From Viridibacterium sp035456105 (GTDB lineage: Bacteria > Pseudomonadota > Gammaproteobacteria > Burkholderiales > Rhodocyclaceae): a stretch of DNA of 64,000 nt. Of this stretch, positions 56,278 through 64,000 are shown one piece after another. The translations under genes and the position numbers were made by a program. The stretch is taken from positions 1-64,000 of the forward strand of contig DATIDV010000039.1 of the NCBI GenBank assembly GCA_035456105.1, in the 5' to 3' direction. The number at the start of each line of letters is the position of its first letter. Within the stretch, counting starts at the first letter, position 1. The notes below the pieces were generated by a model. The model had not been told where the DNA came from. It saw nothing but the letters and a program-made list of their open reading frames with translations, and made no database searches.

Positions 56278-56934
56278 TCATCCGGGAGAGTCCGCCTCGA
56301 CCAGCGGCACGCACCAGCCTTCTGCACCGGATACAGCACCTCTGATCTTCGCGCGACCCGCCGAGAGCGCGACCCTGCCCTCGACGAACCAGCGCACGGC
56401 CTGCGGATAGATGCGGTGCTCTTGGGCAAGCACGCGCGCCGACAAGGTTTTCTCGTCATCCTCATCGAACACTGGCACTGCCGCCTGGATGACTATGGGG
56501 CCGCAGTCGAGATCAGCCGTCACGAAATGCACGCTGGCACCATGCAGCTTGACGCCACTCTCCAGCGCACGCGCATGAGTATGCAACCCGGGAAACGCGG
56601 GCAGCAAGGAAGGATGGATGTTGATCAACCTGCCCGCGTAATGCGCGACGAAATCAGCAGTCAGTACGCGCATGAAGCCGGCCAGCACGACGAGATCTGG
56701 CGCGTGACTGTCGATGACAGCGGCAAGCTCAGCATCAAAGGCTTCGCGGCTGGGAAAGCCCTTGTGATCCACGACGGCCGTCGCAATGCCATGAGCCTGC
56801 GCAAAACCGAGCCCCGCGGCGTCGGCACGATTGGCAATCACGGCCGCGACGCGCGCCCCAGGAATGGCGGCGTTCACAATGGCTTCCATATTGCTGCCAC
56901 GGCCGGAGATGAGGATGACGACGTTCTTGCTCAT
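56278..56934 (-). CDS. purN: phosphoribosylglycinamide formyltransferase PurN
   Basis: Third step of purine synthesis: transfers a formyl group from 10-formyltetrahydrofolate to GAR. The 218-residue product has the GAR site (SGRGSNMEAI) and the catalytic Asn, His and Asp in LINIHPSLLPAFPG and ADLDCGPI, the order and spacing of the family. Confidence 0.93.
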   Translation of the reverse strand: MSKNVVILISGRGSNMEAIVNAAIPGARVAAVIANRADAAGLGFAQAHGIATAVVDHKGFPSREAFDAELAAVIDSHAPDLVVLAGFMRVLTADFVAHYAGRLINIHPSLLPAFPGLHTHARALESGVKLHGASVHFVTADLDCGPIVIQAAVPVFDEDDEKTLSARVLAQEHRIYPQAVRWFVEGRVALSAGRAKIRGAVSGAEGWCVPLVEADSPG

Positions 56935-56982
56935 GAGGATGCGCTACTCAGATTAATTGAATGCAAAACGGGGATAACGCAC

Positions 56983-57624
56983 CTACGCCGGCTTGCCGCG
57001 CGACTTGAGCCAGGCAATAACCACCGGCAACAGTGAAATGCCGATGATGCTCAGAATGAAAATGCTCAGATTGCTGCGCACGAACGGGATATTTGCGAAG
57101 AAATAACCAGCATAAGTCAGCGAGCCGATCCAGATAGCGCCACCGAGAATGTCCAGCGGCAGAAAACGGTGCCAATCCATCTTCGCGACGCCAGCCACAA
57201 AGGGGGCAAAGCTGCGAACGATGGGCATGAAACGCGCAATGATGATGGTCTTGCCGCCGTGATGTTCAAAGTAGGCGTGCGTCTTGTCGAAGGCCGCACG
57301 ATTGAACAGGCGAGATTGTTCCCAGCGGAAAACACGCGGCCCGACGAAACGCCCGATCCAGTAGTTGAAGTTGTCGCCCAGCACTGCCGCACAAAACAGG
57401 AGGAACGCAAGCAGATGAACATCCATATGGCCCGTCGCCGCCAGCCCACCCGCCACGAACAGCAATGAGTCGCCAGGCAGGAATGGCATGACGACCAGCC
57501 CTGTCTCACAGAAAATGATGGCAAACAGAATGGCGTAAATCCAGGGACCATATTGCAGGGCCAGTTCGGACAGGTGTTTGTCCAGATGAAGAATGATGTC
57601 GACGAATTGCAGCAGATAGTCCAT
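56983..57624 (-). CDS. DedA-family membrane protein
   Basis: A 213-residue inner-membrane protein with the DedA core: FCETGLVVMPFLPGDSLLF, GDNFNYWIGR, and FMPIVRSFAPFVAG with the conserved basic residue. DedA proteins move undecaprenyl phosphate or phospholipids across the membrane. ATG 57624 (MDYLLQFVDIILH) matches the family start; in-frame ATGs at 57636 and 57657 would add 4 or 11 residues. Confidence 0.85.
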   Translation of the reverse strand: MDYLLQFVDIILHLDKHLSELALQYGPWIYAILFAIIFCETGLVVMPFLPGDSLLFVAGGLAATGHMDVHLLAFLLFCAAVLGDNFNYWIGRFVGPRVFRWEQSRLFNRAAFDKTHAYFEHHGGKTIIIARFMPIVRSFAPFVAGVAKMDWHRFLPLDILGGAIWIGSLTYAGYFFANIPFVRSNLSIFILSIIGISLLPVVIAWLKSRGKPA

Positions 57625-57846
57625 GAGGCGGGCCATGCGAGGGGTCAAGGTCGCCATGATAGAGCATGCTGTCGTGTCGGCAGTCGGCACAAAGGTTTGA
57701 TCGTCGTCAGCAAGCTGATGGTTTTTCGAGTTTCAGGGCCTAAATACTGGATTTTTATAAAAATATGAACAATAACAACTCATCAACCTTGGTCGCCCAA
57801 CACTCAAGCCAAAGATTGTGATCCTTCGCAAATGCAGGAGAAATTC

Positions 57847-58029
57847 ATGCCGAGAACACTGCTATTGGCACTGATTGCGACTGCGATGTCGACCTGCACC
57901 CGGTCGGCGGTCGCGGAAGGCGCAATCAAGGCGCCAAACAATATTCGCAAGCTGCCTCTGAGCGACCGGCGTCGCGGGGAAGAAAATCCGGATCAGGGTA
58001 CGCGTGAGGTTCCCGCCGTAACACACTGA
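57847..58029 (+). CDS. small exported protein of unknown function (60 aa)
   Basis: ATG 57847 follows AGGAG by about six bases. The product has a signal peptide (MPRTLLLALIATAMS, possible cleavage after AVA) and a mature part of about 35 charged, Pro-rich residues. It lies between the divergent DedA promoter region and the convergent EAL gene. I recognise no family. The good ribosome binding site and export signal argue for a real gene. Confidence 0.45.
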   Translation: MPRTLLLALIATAMSTCTRSAVAEGAIKAPNNIRKLPLSDRRRGEENPDQGTREVPAVTH

Positions 58030-58043
58030 GCCGGCAGCCCCGA

Positions 58044-60338
58044 TCAGTGCATAACCGGGCGCTCGCGTAGCCAGGTGTCAAACTGCTCGGCGCTCATCGG
58101 GCGGGCAAACAGATATCCCTGCATCCTCTCGCAGCCAAGGGCAAGCAAAGCATCCTTCTGGTCTTCCGTTTCGACACCTTCAGCCGTCATATCGAGGCTG
58201 CGCCCTTGCGCCAGCATCACCACAGTCGCTGCGAGCGAATGATCGGCAGATGAATTACAGACCTTGTCGACAAAGGCACGATCTATTTTCAGTTGGTCAG
58301 CCGGCAGCAATGCGATCTGGCCCAATGAGGAAAACCCGGTGCCGAAGTCGTCAATGGCAAAACGCACCCCAAAGCGCCGCAGGTCTTCGATCTGCTCCAT
58401 GACATGCACATGCCCCTCTAGCGCAATCGATTCGGTAATTTCCAGGGTGACTGCCGCGGCAGGCACGTCGCACAAGTCAATAAGGCGTTTGACCTGTTTG
58501 GCAAAGTCTTCAGCCCGGAACTGGACCGATGACACATTGATACTCATGACCATGTCATCGAGCCCTTGGGCGCGCCAGCGAGCCAGCCGGTCGAGAGCCG
58601 TCTCAATCACCCACAGCCCAAGTTCATTGATCAGTCCCGTACGTTCAGCCAACGGGATAAAACGTAGCGGCGCGACGGACTCGCCGAAATCGTTCCTCCA
58701 GCGCAGCAACGCCTCGGCTCCAAGCACCTCACCACTGCGAGCGTTCATCAGCGGCTGGTAAGCAAGGCTCAAGCCCCGTTTGAAATCGATGGCTGCGCGC
58801 AGGCTGTGAAGCATGGAGACGCGGCTTTGCACATCTTCCGACATGGCACGCGTGAAATAACTCCAGGCACCTCCGCCTGACTGACGCGCCTGACTGAGCG
58901 CAAGGTTGGCGCTGCGCATCAGTTCCACCGCGCTCCCGCGGCTGTCGGCCACGCGCACGATGCCCATACGCACCTGCACCGACAACGCGTGACCATGTAC
59001 GAAGAACGGCGACTCGAAAGCGCGACGCATTGCCACCGGATCAATCGCGTTCTCCGGCCCGAACAGCGCGAACACATCGCCAGAGATTCGTGCGCAACTA
59101 ACTTCCGGGCCGACCGCAGCACGCAAGCGCCGGGAAACCCCGATCAATAAGGTGTCCCCACAGCGGTGCCCGAGCGCATCGTTGATATCGGAAAAGCGCA
59201 CGACATCCGCCAACGCAAGGCAACGCGAATTGCCCGATCGCGCAAACAGATCCTGATCGACATCGGACAGGAAACGCGTGCGATTGGGCAAATGCGTCAA
59301 TGGATCAAAGAAGGCAAAAAAGTCCAGGCGCTCGAACAGATCTACGTTCTCAAAACCCACGGTCAGGTTGGCCGCCAGAATTTCCAGCAAGCGACGCGAT
59401 ATCGGCGAGATGTCTTTGCCAGCGACATCGAAAACCGACACGGCATCGCGCGTGCCGCCCCCCATCCAGATAAAGACGCGACCACCCTCAAAAAGCATCG
59501 AGCGCGCCGCCACACAGCGCTGGATTGCGCGCAGCAGGTCCGTCTCCACAATCTTGTCCAGCGGCATGCCGAGCAGCCCGGCGTAATCCCCCACCGCATG
59601 CAATACGGACATACCGGTGACTGTGCGATCGGGTGACGCGGGCAAGTCCACACAAACGAGACCATTAAGTGGGCAACCCAGCAAGCTGCCCACGTGCGCC
59701 AGCAACTGCTTGGCAAACTCCGAGGCGGAGCGGATACGGAACATGGTGTTGGCCGCTCGCGAGACTTCGCCGAGGCCATGATTGGTGCGTTCGATATGTT
59801 CAAGCTGCGCATAGGCACGCACCGCAGACGTCAAAGTCGTGATCAGGCGCGTCTGGGTAAGTTCGGATTTGGTGCGGTAGTCATTGATGTCATAGCGCTC
59901 GATGACTTCGAGTTCTGGCGCATAGCCGGGTTGCCCGGTACGCAGGACGATACGCAGCGTCTTCAGACCCAGCCGATTGCGGATGGTGTCGACGAGCACC
60001 AGACCGGCATCGGTGGTCTCCATCACCACATCCAGCATCGCCACGGCGATGTCATCGTGCCGGGCCAACAGAACCTCGGCTTCGGCTGCGCTGTGAGCAT
60101 GGAGCAGGTGCAACGCCACACCATCGATCTTCACGCCACGCAACGCAAAAGCAGTCGCGCGATGCACCTCTTCATCATCGTCTGCCAGCAGCACACGCCA
60201 GACGGAGGCGCCTTTGTCGGCAATCGGCATTACATCAGCATCGATCTCTGCGGCAAACATGATCGTGTCATTGCCAGCCTCGTCCGGCATATCCGTGGCT
60301 GACGCAAATACCCGTCGTCGCACCGTGTCCCGCACCAT
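58044..60338 (-). CDS. REC-DUF3369-GGDEF-EAL response regulator
   Basis: A 764-residue regulator. ATG 60338 has a GGGGAGG ribosome binding site. The REC domain (about 45-170) has LLADDDEEVH and the phosphoacceptor in VAMLDVVME. A DUF3369-type sensory region follows (about 190-360). The GGDEF domain (about 370-510) is degenerate, with SGDVF at the active site, so it should not make cyclic di-GMP. The EAL domain (about 530-755) keeps EALLRW, TLEITES, IDDFGTGFSSL, LKID and AEGVET, so phosphodiesterase activity is likely. No sensor kinase is adjacent. Confidence 0.85.
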   Translation of the reverse strand: MVRDTVRRRVFASATDMPDEAGNDTIMFAAEIDADVMPIADKGASVWRVLLADDDEEVHRATAFALRGVKIDGVALHLLHAHSAAEAEVLLARHDDIAVAMLDVVMETTDAGLVLVDTIRNRLGLKTLRIVLRTGQPGYAPELEVIERYDINDYRTKSELTQTRLITTLTSAVRAYAQLEHIERTNHGLGEVSRAANTMFRIRSASEFAKQLLAHVGSLLGCPLNGLVCVDLPASPDRTVTGMSVLHAVGDYAGLLGMPLDKIVETDLLRAIQRCVAARSMLFEGGRVFIWMGGGTRDAVSVFDVAGKDISPISRRLLEILAANLTVGFENVDLFERLDFFAFFDPLTHLPNRTRFLSDVDQDLFARSGNSRCLALADVVRFSDINDALGHRCGDTLLIGVSRRLRAAVGPEVSCARISGDVFALFGPENAIDPVAMRRAFESPFFVHGHALSVQVRMGIVRVADSRGSAVELMRSANLALSQARQSGGGAWSYFTRAMSEDVQSRVSMLHSLRAAIDFKRGLSLAYQPLMNARSGEVLGAEALLRWRNDFGESVAPLRFIPLAERTGLINELGLWVIETALDRLARWRAQGLDDMVMSINVSSVQFRAEDFAKQVKRLIDLCDVPAAAVTLEITESIALEGHVHVMEQIEDLRRFGVRFAIDDFGTGFSSLGQIALLPADQLKIDRAFVDKVCNSSADHSLAATVVMLAQGRSLDMTAEGVETEDQKDALLALGCERMQGYLFARPMSAEQFDTWLRERPVMH

Positions 60339-60526
60339 ATCTTTATTGCCTCCCCGATCTGGTCGCACATTCACGCACAATCGCCGCGCATTCATTGGAT
60401 CTGGCGCTCCACACTGTCTGAACAGACCCGCCCTGAAACCCAACGGCAGCGAGCATGCAAGACTGCAATCTTGAAACCAGTCTGCGGTATATCAGATCGC
60501 GCCGGACTCCGGCCCTCGGGGAAGCC

Positions 60527-60850
60527 CTAGGTTCCCGTTGGCGAGGTCGGGCAGGTCGCATTACAAAACCTGGCCAGGCGCAGGTCGAGTTCCGTTACGC
60601 CCCCAGCATCGTGAGTGGACAAGGCGATCGAGACCCGGTTGTAGCCATTGGACCAATCGGGGTGATGGTCAAGGCGCTCGGCCATCATGGCAACGCGCGT
60701 CATGAAACCAAAGGCAGCGTTGAAATCACTAAATTTGAAATCACGCTGCAACGCGTCCCTGCCCGCCAGCACCACGTGTTGCCAGAGGGGCAAATCCTGC
60801 AAGGCCGCTTTGATCTGTGCGGCATCCATCCGTTGAGGTCTCACGGCCAA
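60527..60850 (-). CDS. phhB: pterin-4a-carbinolamine dehydratase
   Basis: A 107-residue enzyme that recycles tetrahydrobiopterin after aromatic hydroxylation. The signature His-His-Pro region (ERLDHHPDWSNGYNRVSI) and the following ALSTHDAGGVTELD are typical. Phenylalanine hydroxylase (phhA), its usual partner, is not in the window. Confidence 0.85.
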   Translation of the reverse strand: MAVRPQRMDAAQIKAALQDLPLWQHVVLAGRDALQRDFKFSDFNAAFGFMTRVAMMAERLDHHPDWSNGYNRVSIALSTHDAGGVTELDLRLARFCNATCPTSPTGT

Positions 60851-61056
60851 CTCCTTGAAGTCGTTGAATCATTAGTCGAGTCGTTGGCCAGATCATTTGC
60901 CGATTCGGCTTTGCGCACAACTGGCAATCCCCCGCATACCAGACCCAGAGCCGCTCCTCGCTTGTCATGGCCCGATCGAACGCTTTTCGCACAGCACCCT
61001 CAAGGACTTTCTTCACGCCGCACCGGCAATTCACCTTGACGCGTGGAAATAGCGAA
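60851..61056. other. intergenic stretch upstream of phhB
   Basis: I see no supported gene here. A frame on the minus strand holds several Cys pairs but has no ribosome binding site and reads through into phhB out of frame. TTGACG at 61036-61041 is a lone -35-like hexamer. Confidence 0.4.
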
Positions 61057-61095
61057 GTGCAAAATTTGCACATAAGTTACCGGTAACAATAGATA
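61057..61095 (+). promoter_or_regulatory. two palindromes around a candidate promoter
   Basis: GTGCAAA, A, TTTGCAC (61057-61071) is a perfect dyad whose right arm contains TTGCAC, a possible -35 box. GTTACCGGTAAC (61076-61087), a perfect 12-base palindrome, fills the spacer before TAGATA (61090-61095). A repressor bound there would block RNA polymerase. The 12-mer has the CG-centred form of LacI-family operators and resembles gluconate-repressor sites; that link is from memory and needs checking. Confidence 0.45.
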
Positions 61096-61099
61096 CATA

Positions 61100-61242
61100 C
61101 CCACAAAAACGCCGGCTTCAATGAATTGGCAGCTCATCGCCTCCCAAGCACGTTGCTTCTTTTTGAGTCCCCGAAAAGGAGCAGTTTGCGGAAGTGTCTC
61201 TTGGTCTGTTTCCGCCCCGCCTTCGTGTGGGGTTTTTTTTTG
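61100..61242 (+). ncRNA. candidate small RNA of about 140 nt
   Basis: Downstream of the palindromic promoter and before a strong terminator there is no good coding frame; the frames that start here run through the terminator. Internal hairpins are possible (AAGCA/TGCTT near 61150). A short, independently terminated, regulated transcript is the simplest reading. It matches no RNA family that I recognise. Confidence 0.35.
61215..61242 (+). terminator. strong intrinsic terminator
   Basis: A CCCCGC stem pairs with GTGGGG (61215-61232, with a G-T pair) and is followed by ten T. It lies about 95 bases before the TPR gene, so it must end a transcript that starts upstream on the plus strand. Confidence 0.85.
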
Positions 61243-61335
61243 CGAAAGCGGCAACTGGCGCACGGTGATCGAGCGTTTTGCGGACGAACACATGCTTCGT
61301 GCGTCGACACGCTGAACAAGCCCTAAAATCGGGGC

Positions 61336-63171
61336 ATGAGCAAACGCACGCCGCCACGCCAGACAAGCCATGCCCCGCGCACTCCGACCAAACCCGACCC
61401 ACATGCCGGTTTTTTCGTACAGGCGCTGACCGCCCACCAGCAAGGCAAACTGGCCGACGCGGAGCGTGGGTACGCTTTCATCCTCGACAAGAACCCGCAG
61501 CATTTCGACGCGCTGCACTACCTCGGCATCGTCAAGCTACAACTCGGTCAGGTTAACCCCGGCATTGCACTCATCGAACAAGCGCTGCGGATTCGCCCGG
61601 ATGCGGCGGAAGCCCTGTCCAATCTGTCGAATGGCTTGATACGCGAACGGCGCTACGAAGAAGCGCTGACCAGGCTGGACCGTTCCCTATCCCTGTCGCC
61701 CGCGCAGCCTGAAGCGCTGACCAATCGCGGCATCGCGCTCGGCGCACTCGGCCGCCTTGAAGAAGCCGCCGCCTCGCACGCTCGTGCATTGCAACTGCGC
61801 CCGGACTTTCTCGAAGCCCTCAACAACCATGGCAACGCCTTGCGTGCGCTAGGTCATTTCGACGAAGCACTGGCAGCCTATGACAAAGCACTTTCCCTGC
61901 GCGCCGCCTACCCCGAGGCCCTGAACAATCGCGGTCTGGCGTTACACGCGCTGCACCGTTTCGACGAGGCTATCGCGTCCTTCGACAAGGCTATATCGCT
62001 GCGTGCCAACTACCCGGAAGCGCTTAATAATCGCGGCAATTCCCTCAAGGAACTGCGGCGCTTCGACGAGGCGCTGGCGAACTACGATCAGGCCCTGGCC
62101 CTGAAACCCGACTACGCCGAGGCTCTGTACAACCGTGGCAATACCTTCGGCGCGCAGAACCAGCATGCGCAAGCCATCATCAACTACGACGCCGCGCTCG
62201 CCATGCAGCCTGCACACGCGGACGCCCACTGGAACAAGGGCATCTCGCACCTGCTGCAAGGGCAACTGATTACGGGTTGGCCGCAGTACGAGTGGCGTTG
62301 GCGGGTCAAGGGTGCTGAAGCACCCCGTACTTTCGATTGTCCGCGCTGGGACGGCGTGAGTGATCTGCGCGGCAAGCGCCTGCTGCTTTGGACCGAGCAA
62401 GGTTTGGGCGACACCATCCAGTTCTCGCGCTACGCCGCCCTGCTCGCCGAACGCGGCGTCACCGTCGTGCTCGAAGTGCAGGCCCTACTGGCACGCCTGC
62501 TCGGCTCACTCGATAGCGTAACCACGGTTGTTGCACGCGGCGAGCCTCTGCCGCCGACAGATTTTCATTTCCCACTTCTGAGCATGCCTATGGCATGCAA
62601 TACGACGCTGCAGAATGTGCCCTCCAGCGTGCCCTATCTGACCGCCCCAGGCGACAAGCTGGAAGCATGGCAAGAGCGTATGGCGACACTTGCCGCGGAC
62701 GGCCAGCAACGCAAACCGCGCATCGGCCTCGCCTGCTCCGGCAACCCGAAGCTCGCCAATGACCGCAACCGCTCGATTCCTCTTGCAGCCTTCCAGCCTC
62801 TGCTCGACTGCGATGCGAGCTTCTTCCTCGTACAGAAGGAATGCCGCCCCGCGGACGAAGCCTTCCTGCGCGAACAACTGAAAATCCACGATCTGCGCAA
62901 CCCGCTGGTCGACTTCACGGATACGGCAGCAGCCCTGACGCAACTCGACATGCTGGTCACGGTGGACACCTCGGTAACGCATCTGGCGGGCGCGCTCGGC
63001 ACGCCGGTAGCCCTGCTGCTGCCCTTCGTGCCGGACTGGCGCTGGCTGCTGCAACGTCAGGACAGCCCGTGGTATCCCGGCATGCGCCTGTATCGACAGC
63101 CCGAAATCGGTGACTGGGGCAGCGTTATCCAGACGGTGACACGGGAATTGAAAAAGACCCTCGCCAGATGA
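61336..63171 (+). CDS. TPR protein with glycosyltransferase-9-like C-terminal domain
   Basis: A 611-residue protein with about eight tetratricopeptide repeats of 34 residues (about 30-310; for example YPEALNNRGLALHALHRFDEA). A C-terminal domain (about 330-600) follows, with LLLWTEQGLGDTIQFSRYAALL and VTVDTSVTHLAGALGTPVALLLP. That second domain resembles heptosyltransferase-like GT-B folds and occurs in many proteobacterial TPR proteins. Acceptor and donor are unknown. Confidence 0.75.
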   Translation: MSKRTPPRQTSHAPRTPTKPDPHAGFFVQALTAHQQGKLADAERGYAFILDKNPQHFDALHYLGIVKLQLGQVNPGIALIEQALRIRPDAAEALSNLSNGLIRERRYEEALTRLDRSLSLSPAQPEALTNRGIALGALGRLEEAAASHARALQLRPDFLEALNNHGNALRALGHFDEALAAYDKALSLRAAYPEALNNRGLALHALHRFDEAIASFDKAISLRANYPEALNNRGNSLKELRRFDEALANYDQALALKPDYAEALYNRGNTFGAQNQHAQAIINYDAALAMQPAHADAHWNKGISHLLQGQLITGWPQYEWRWRVKGAEAPRTFDCPRWDGVSDLRGKRLLLWTEQGLGDTIQFSRYAALLAERGVTVVLEVQALLARLLGSLDSVTTVVARGEPLPPTDFHFPLLSMPMACNTTLQNVPSSVPYLTAPGDKLEAWQERMATLAADGQQRKPRIGLACSGNPKLANDRNRSIPLAAFQPLLDCDASFFLVQKECRPADEAFLREQLKIHDLRNPLVDFTDTAAALTQLDMLVTVDTSVTHLAGALGTPVALLLPFVPDWRWLLQRQDSPWYPGMRLYRQPEIGDWGSVIQTVTRELKKTLAR

Positions 63172-63174
63172 ACG

Positions 63175-63205
63175 AAAGCCGATCAGGTTTCCCGATCGGC
63201 TTTTT
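63175..63205 (+). terminator. terminator after the TPR gene
   Basis: AAAGCCGATC, 9-base loop, GATCGGCTTT and further T. The stem is perfect over ten pairs. It may also serve the convergent gene at 63241. Confidence 0.88.
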
Positions 63206-63240
63206 CCTTTTGCCACACTTCCGCGCGGGCTATGCCGCCC

Positions 63241-64000
63241 TTACTTTGCCTGTTTGGCGGCCTCTCCTGGCAGACGCTCCAGCAAGGTAATGCGATCGCC
63301 ATACAGCACCAGATTGCCGGTGATCGGGTCCGGCAGGATCGACTTGATGCGCGAACCGGTATTGGTCTTCAGCGCCGCCCAGGTCAGGCCCGAATCCACC
63401 GAGCGCAGCACCACGCCACCACGCCCGGCAAGCAGGATGGCATTGCTGCCCGGTTCGATGGAGAAAGAGCGCACCAGCGCCTCGGTACCCGTGGACACCG
63501 GCAGCCAGCTCTTGCCCTCGTCTTCCGAACGCAGGATCGTGCCGCCATCCCCCGCCACCAGCAGCGCCTTGCCTTTCGGGTCGGCAAAGATGGAGCCGAG
63601 CAGGCGCACGCTGCCGCTCTCGACTCCGGCCCAGGTCTTGCCTCCGTCGGCCGAACGCAGGATCAGTCCCTTTGCGCCGACCAGTACGAAGACATTGCGC
63701 TCTGAATCGAAGAGGCCGCCATACAAGGTGGATGTCGTGCCGGTCGGCACCAGCGCCCAGCTCTTGCCTGCATCATCCGAACGCGCCAGCGCACCATCTG
63801 CGCCATATACCCACATCGTGCCGGACCTGGCATCCACCTCGCCGCGGAAGAAGGCCGCATCGACCAGCACCGGCAATGCCGTTTCGCGCTTGCCTTCGTC
63901 TTCAAGCAAGGCCATCGCGCCACTGTCACCAAACATCACGACGGCACCGCTCTTCGGGTGCGTGATGAAACCTTGATACACCGGGCCCTGCTTGCTACCG
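63241..64000 (-). CDS. YCF48/BNR-type repeat protein, 5' end outside the window
   Basis: The 3' part (over 250 codons) of a beta-propeller protein made of repeats such as GTILRSEDEGKSWLPVSTG and GLILRSADGGKTWAGVESG, about 40 residues apart. This is the YCF48/photosystem II assembly-like (BNR) family. In non-photosynthetic bacteria such proteins are often exported and sit beside RND-type exporters. The frame is open to the right edge, so the start is not visible. Confidence 0.75.
   Translation of the reverse strand, partial: GSKQGPVYQGFITHPKSGAVVMFGDSGAMALLEDEGKRETALPVLVDAAFFRGEVDARSGTMWVYGADGALARSDDAGKSWALVPTGTTSTLYGGLFDSERNVFVLVGAKGLILRSADGGKTWAGVESGSVRLLGSIFADPKGKALLVAGDGGTILRSEDEGKSWLPVSTGTEALVRSFSIEPGSNAILLAGRGGVVLRSVDSGLTWAALKTNTGSRIKSILPDPITGNLVLYGDRITLLERLPGEAAKQAK

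Noticed and set aside
60741..61073. Cys-rich minus-strand frame (CKFC, CRC, CQLC) that looked like a small metal-binding protein
   Set aside because: It overlaps phhB out of frame, has no ribosome binding site, Cys spacing fits no rubredoxin or zinc ribbon, and its start lies in a palindromic regulatory region.
61121..61315. Plus-strand frame of 64 codons with a hydrophobic, Cys-containing product
   Set aside because: It runs straight through a strong intrinsic terminator, so a full-length message is not expected.

Overview
The window is a GC-rich chromosomal segment of a betaproteobacterium. The evidence is a phasin (PHB granule) gene, an MSHA-type pilus locus, kdsD-kdsC-lptC-lptA, the long form of leuA, a DUF1631 protein, a class II fatty-acid desaturase and an oxidative sugar-acid pathway with a GbpR-like regulator. 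A Rhodocyclales or Burkholderiales relative is my best guess; the genus cannot be fixed from sequence alone. I see no prophage, insertion sequence, CRISPR array, tRNA or rRNA inside the window, although a strong promoter at the left edge points outward, perhaps to a stable RNA.

Layout. 0.3-12.0 kb: one tightly packed plus-strand operon for an MSHA-like type IV pilus. It holds the secretin MshL, MshN, the c-di-GMP-type ATPase MshE, the platform MshG, three PilM/N/O-like assembly proteins and two pilin-like proteins that share an unusual LPCPD module. A membrane class III adenylate cyclase ends the run. A convergent histidine kinase and a divergent type IV pilin follow. 14.6-19.7 kb: a Kef-type antiporter, then kdsD-kdsC-lptC-lptA for Kdo synthesis and LPS transport, without lptB. 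19.7-24.4 kb: a phasin whose promoter is flanked by two similar operators, an HD-GYP response regulator, and a sensor protein that seems to have lost its kinase core by an in-frame internal deletion. 24.4-32.7 kb: a CinA/MoaB-like protein, an EI24 membrane protein, a YbbP-like permease, mfd and a GNAT acetyltransferase.

32.9-46.1 kb: a sugar utilisation island. It encodes a mutarotase, a YtfQRT/YjfF-type ABC transporter, an SMP-30 lactonase, an IlvD/Edd sugar-acid dehydratase, an SDR sugar dehydrogenase, a GbpR-like LysR regulator, an AraD1/GguC-type FAH protein and a semialdehyde dehydrogenase. Together they form a complete non-phosphorylating route from L-arabinose (or a related sugar) to 2-oxoglutarate: uptake, anomer exchange, oxidation, lactone opening, two dehydrations and a final oxidation.

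46.1-64 kb: ferredoxin-NADP reductase, a fatty acid desaturase, leuA with a leader that looks like a leucine attenuator, a DUF1631 protein, an MscS channel, an RsmB-type methyltransferase, a DUF3108 protein, purN, a DedA protein, a REC-GGDEF-EAL regulator and phhB. After these come a candidate small RNA with a strong terminator, a TPR/glycosyltransferase-like protein, and the 3' part of a YCF48-like repeat protein that runs off the right edge.

The most interesting unexplained signals are the leuA leader (a run of five Leu codons that is also exactly complementary to the leuA ribosome binding site), the kinase-less sensor, the paired operators at the phasin promoter, and the palindrome-promoter-terminator unit near 61.1 kb.
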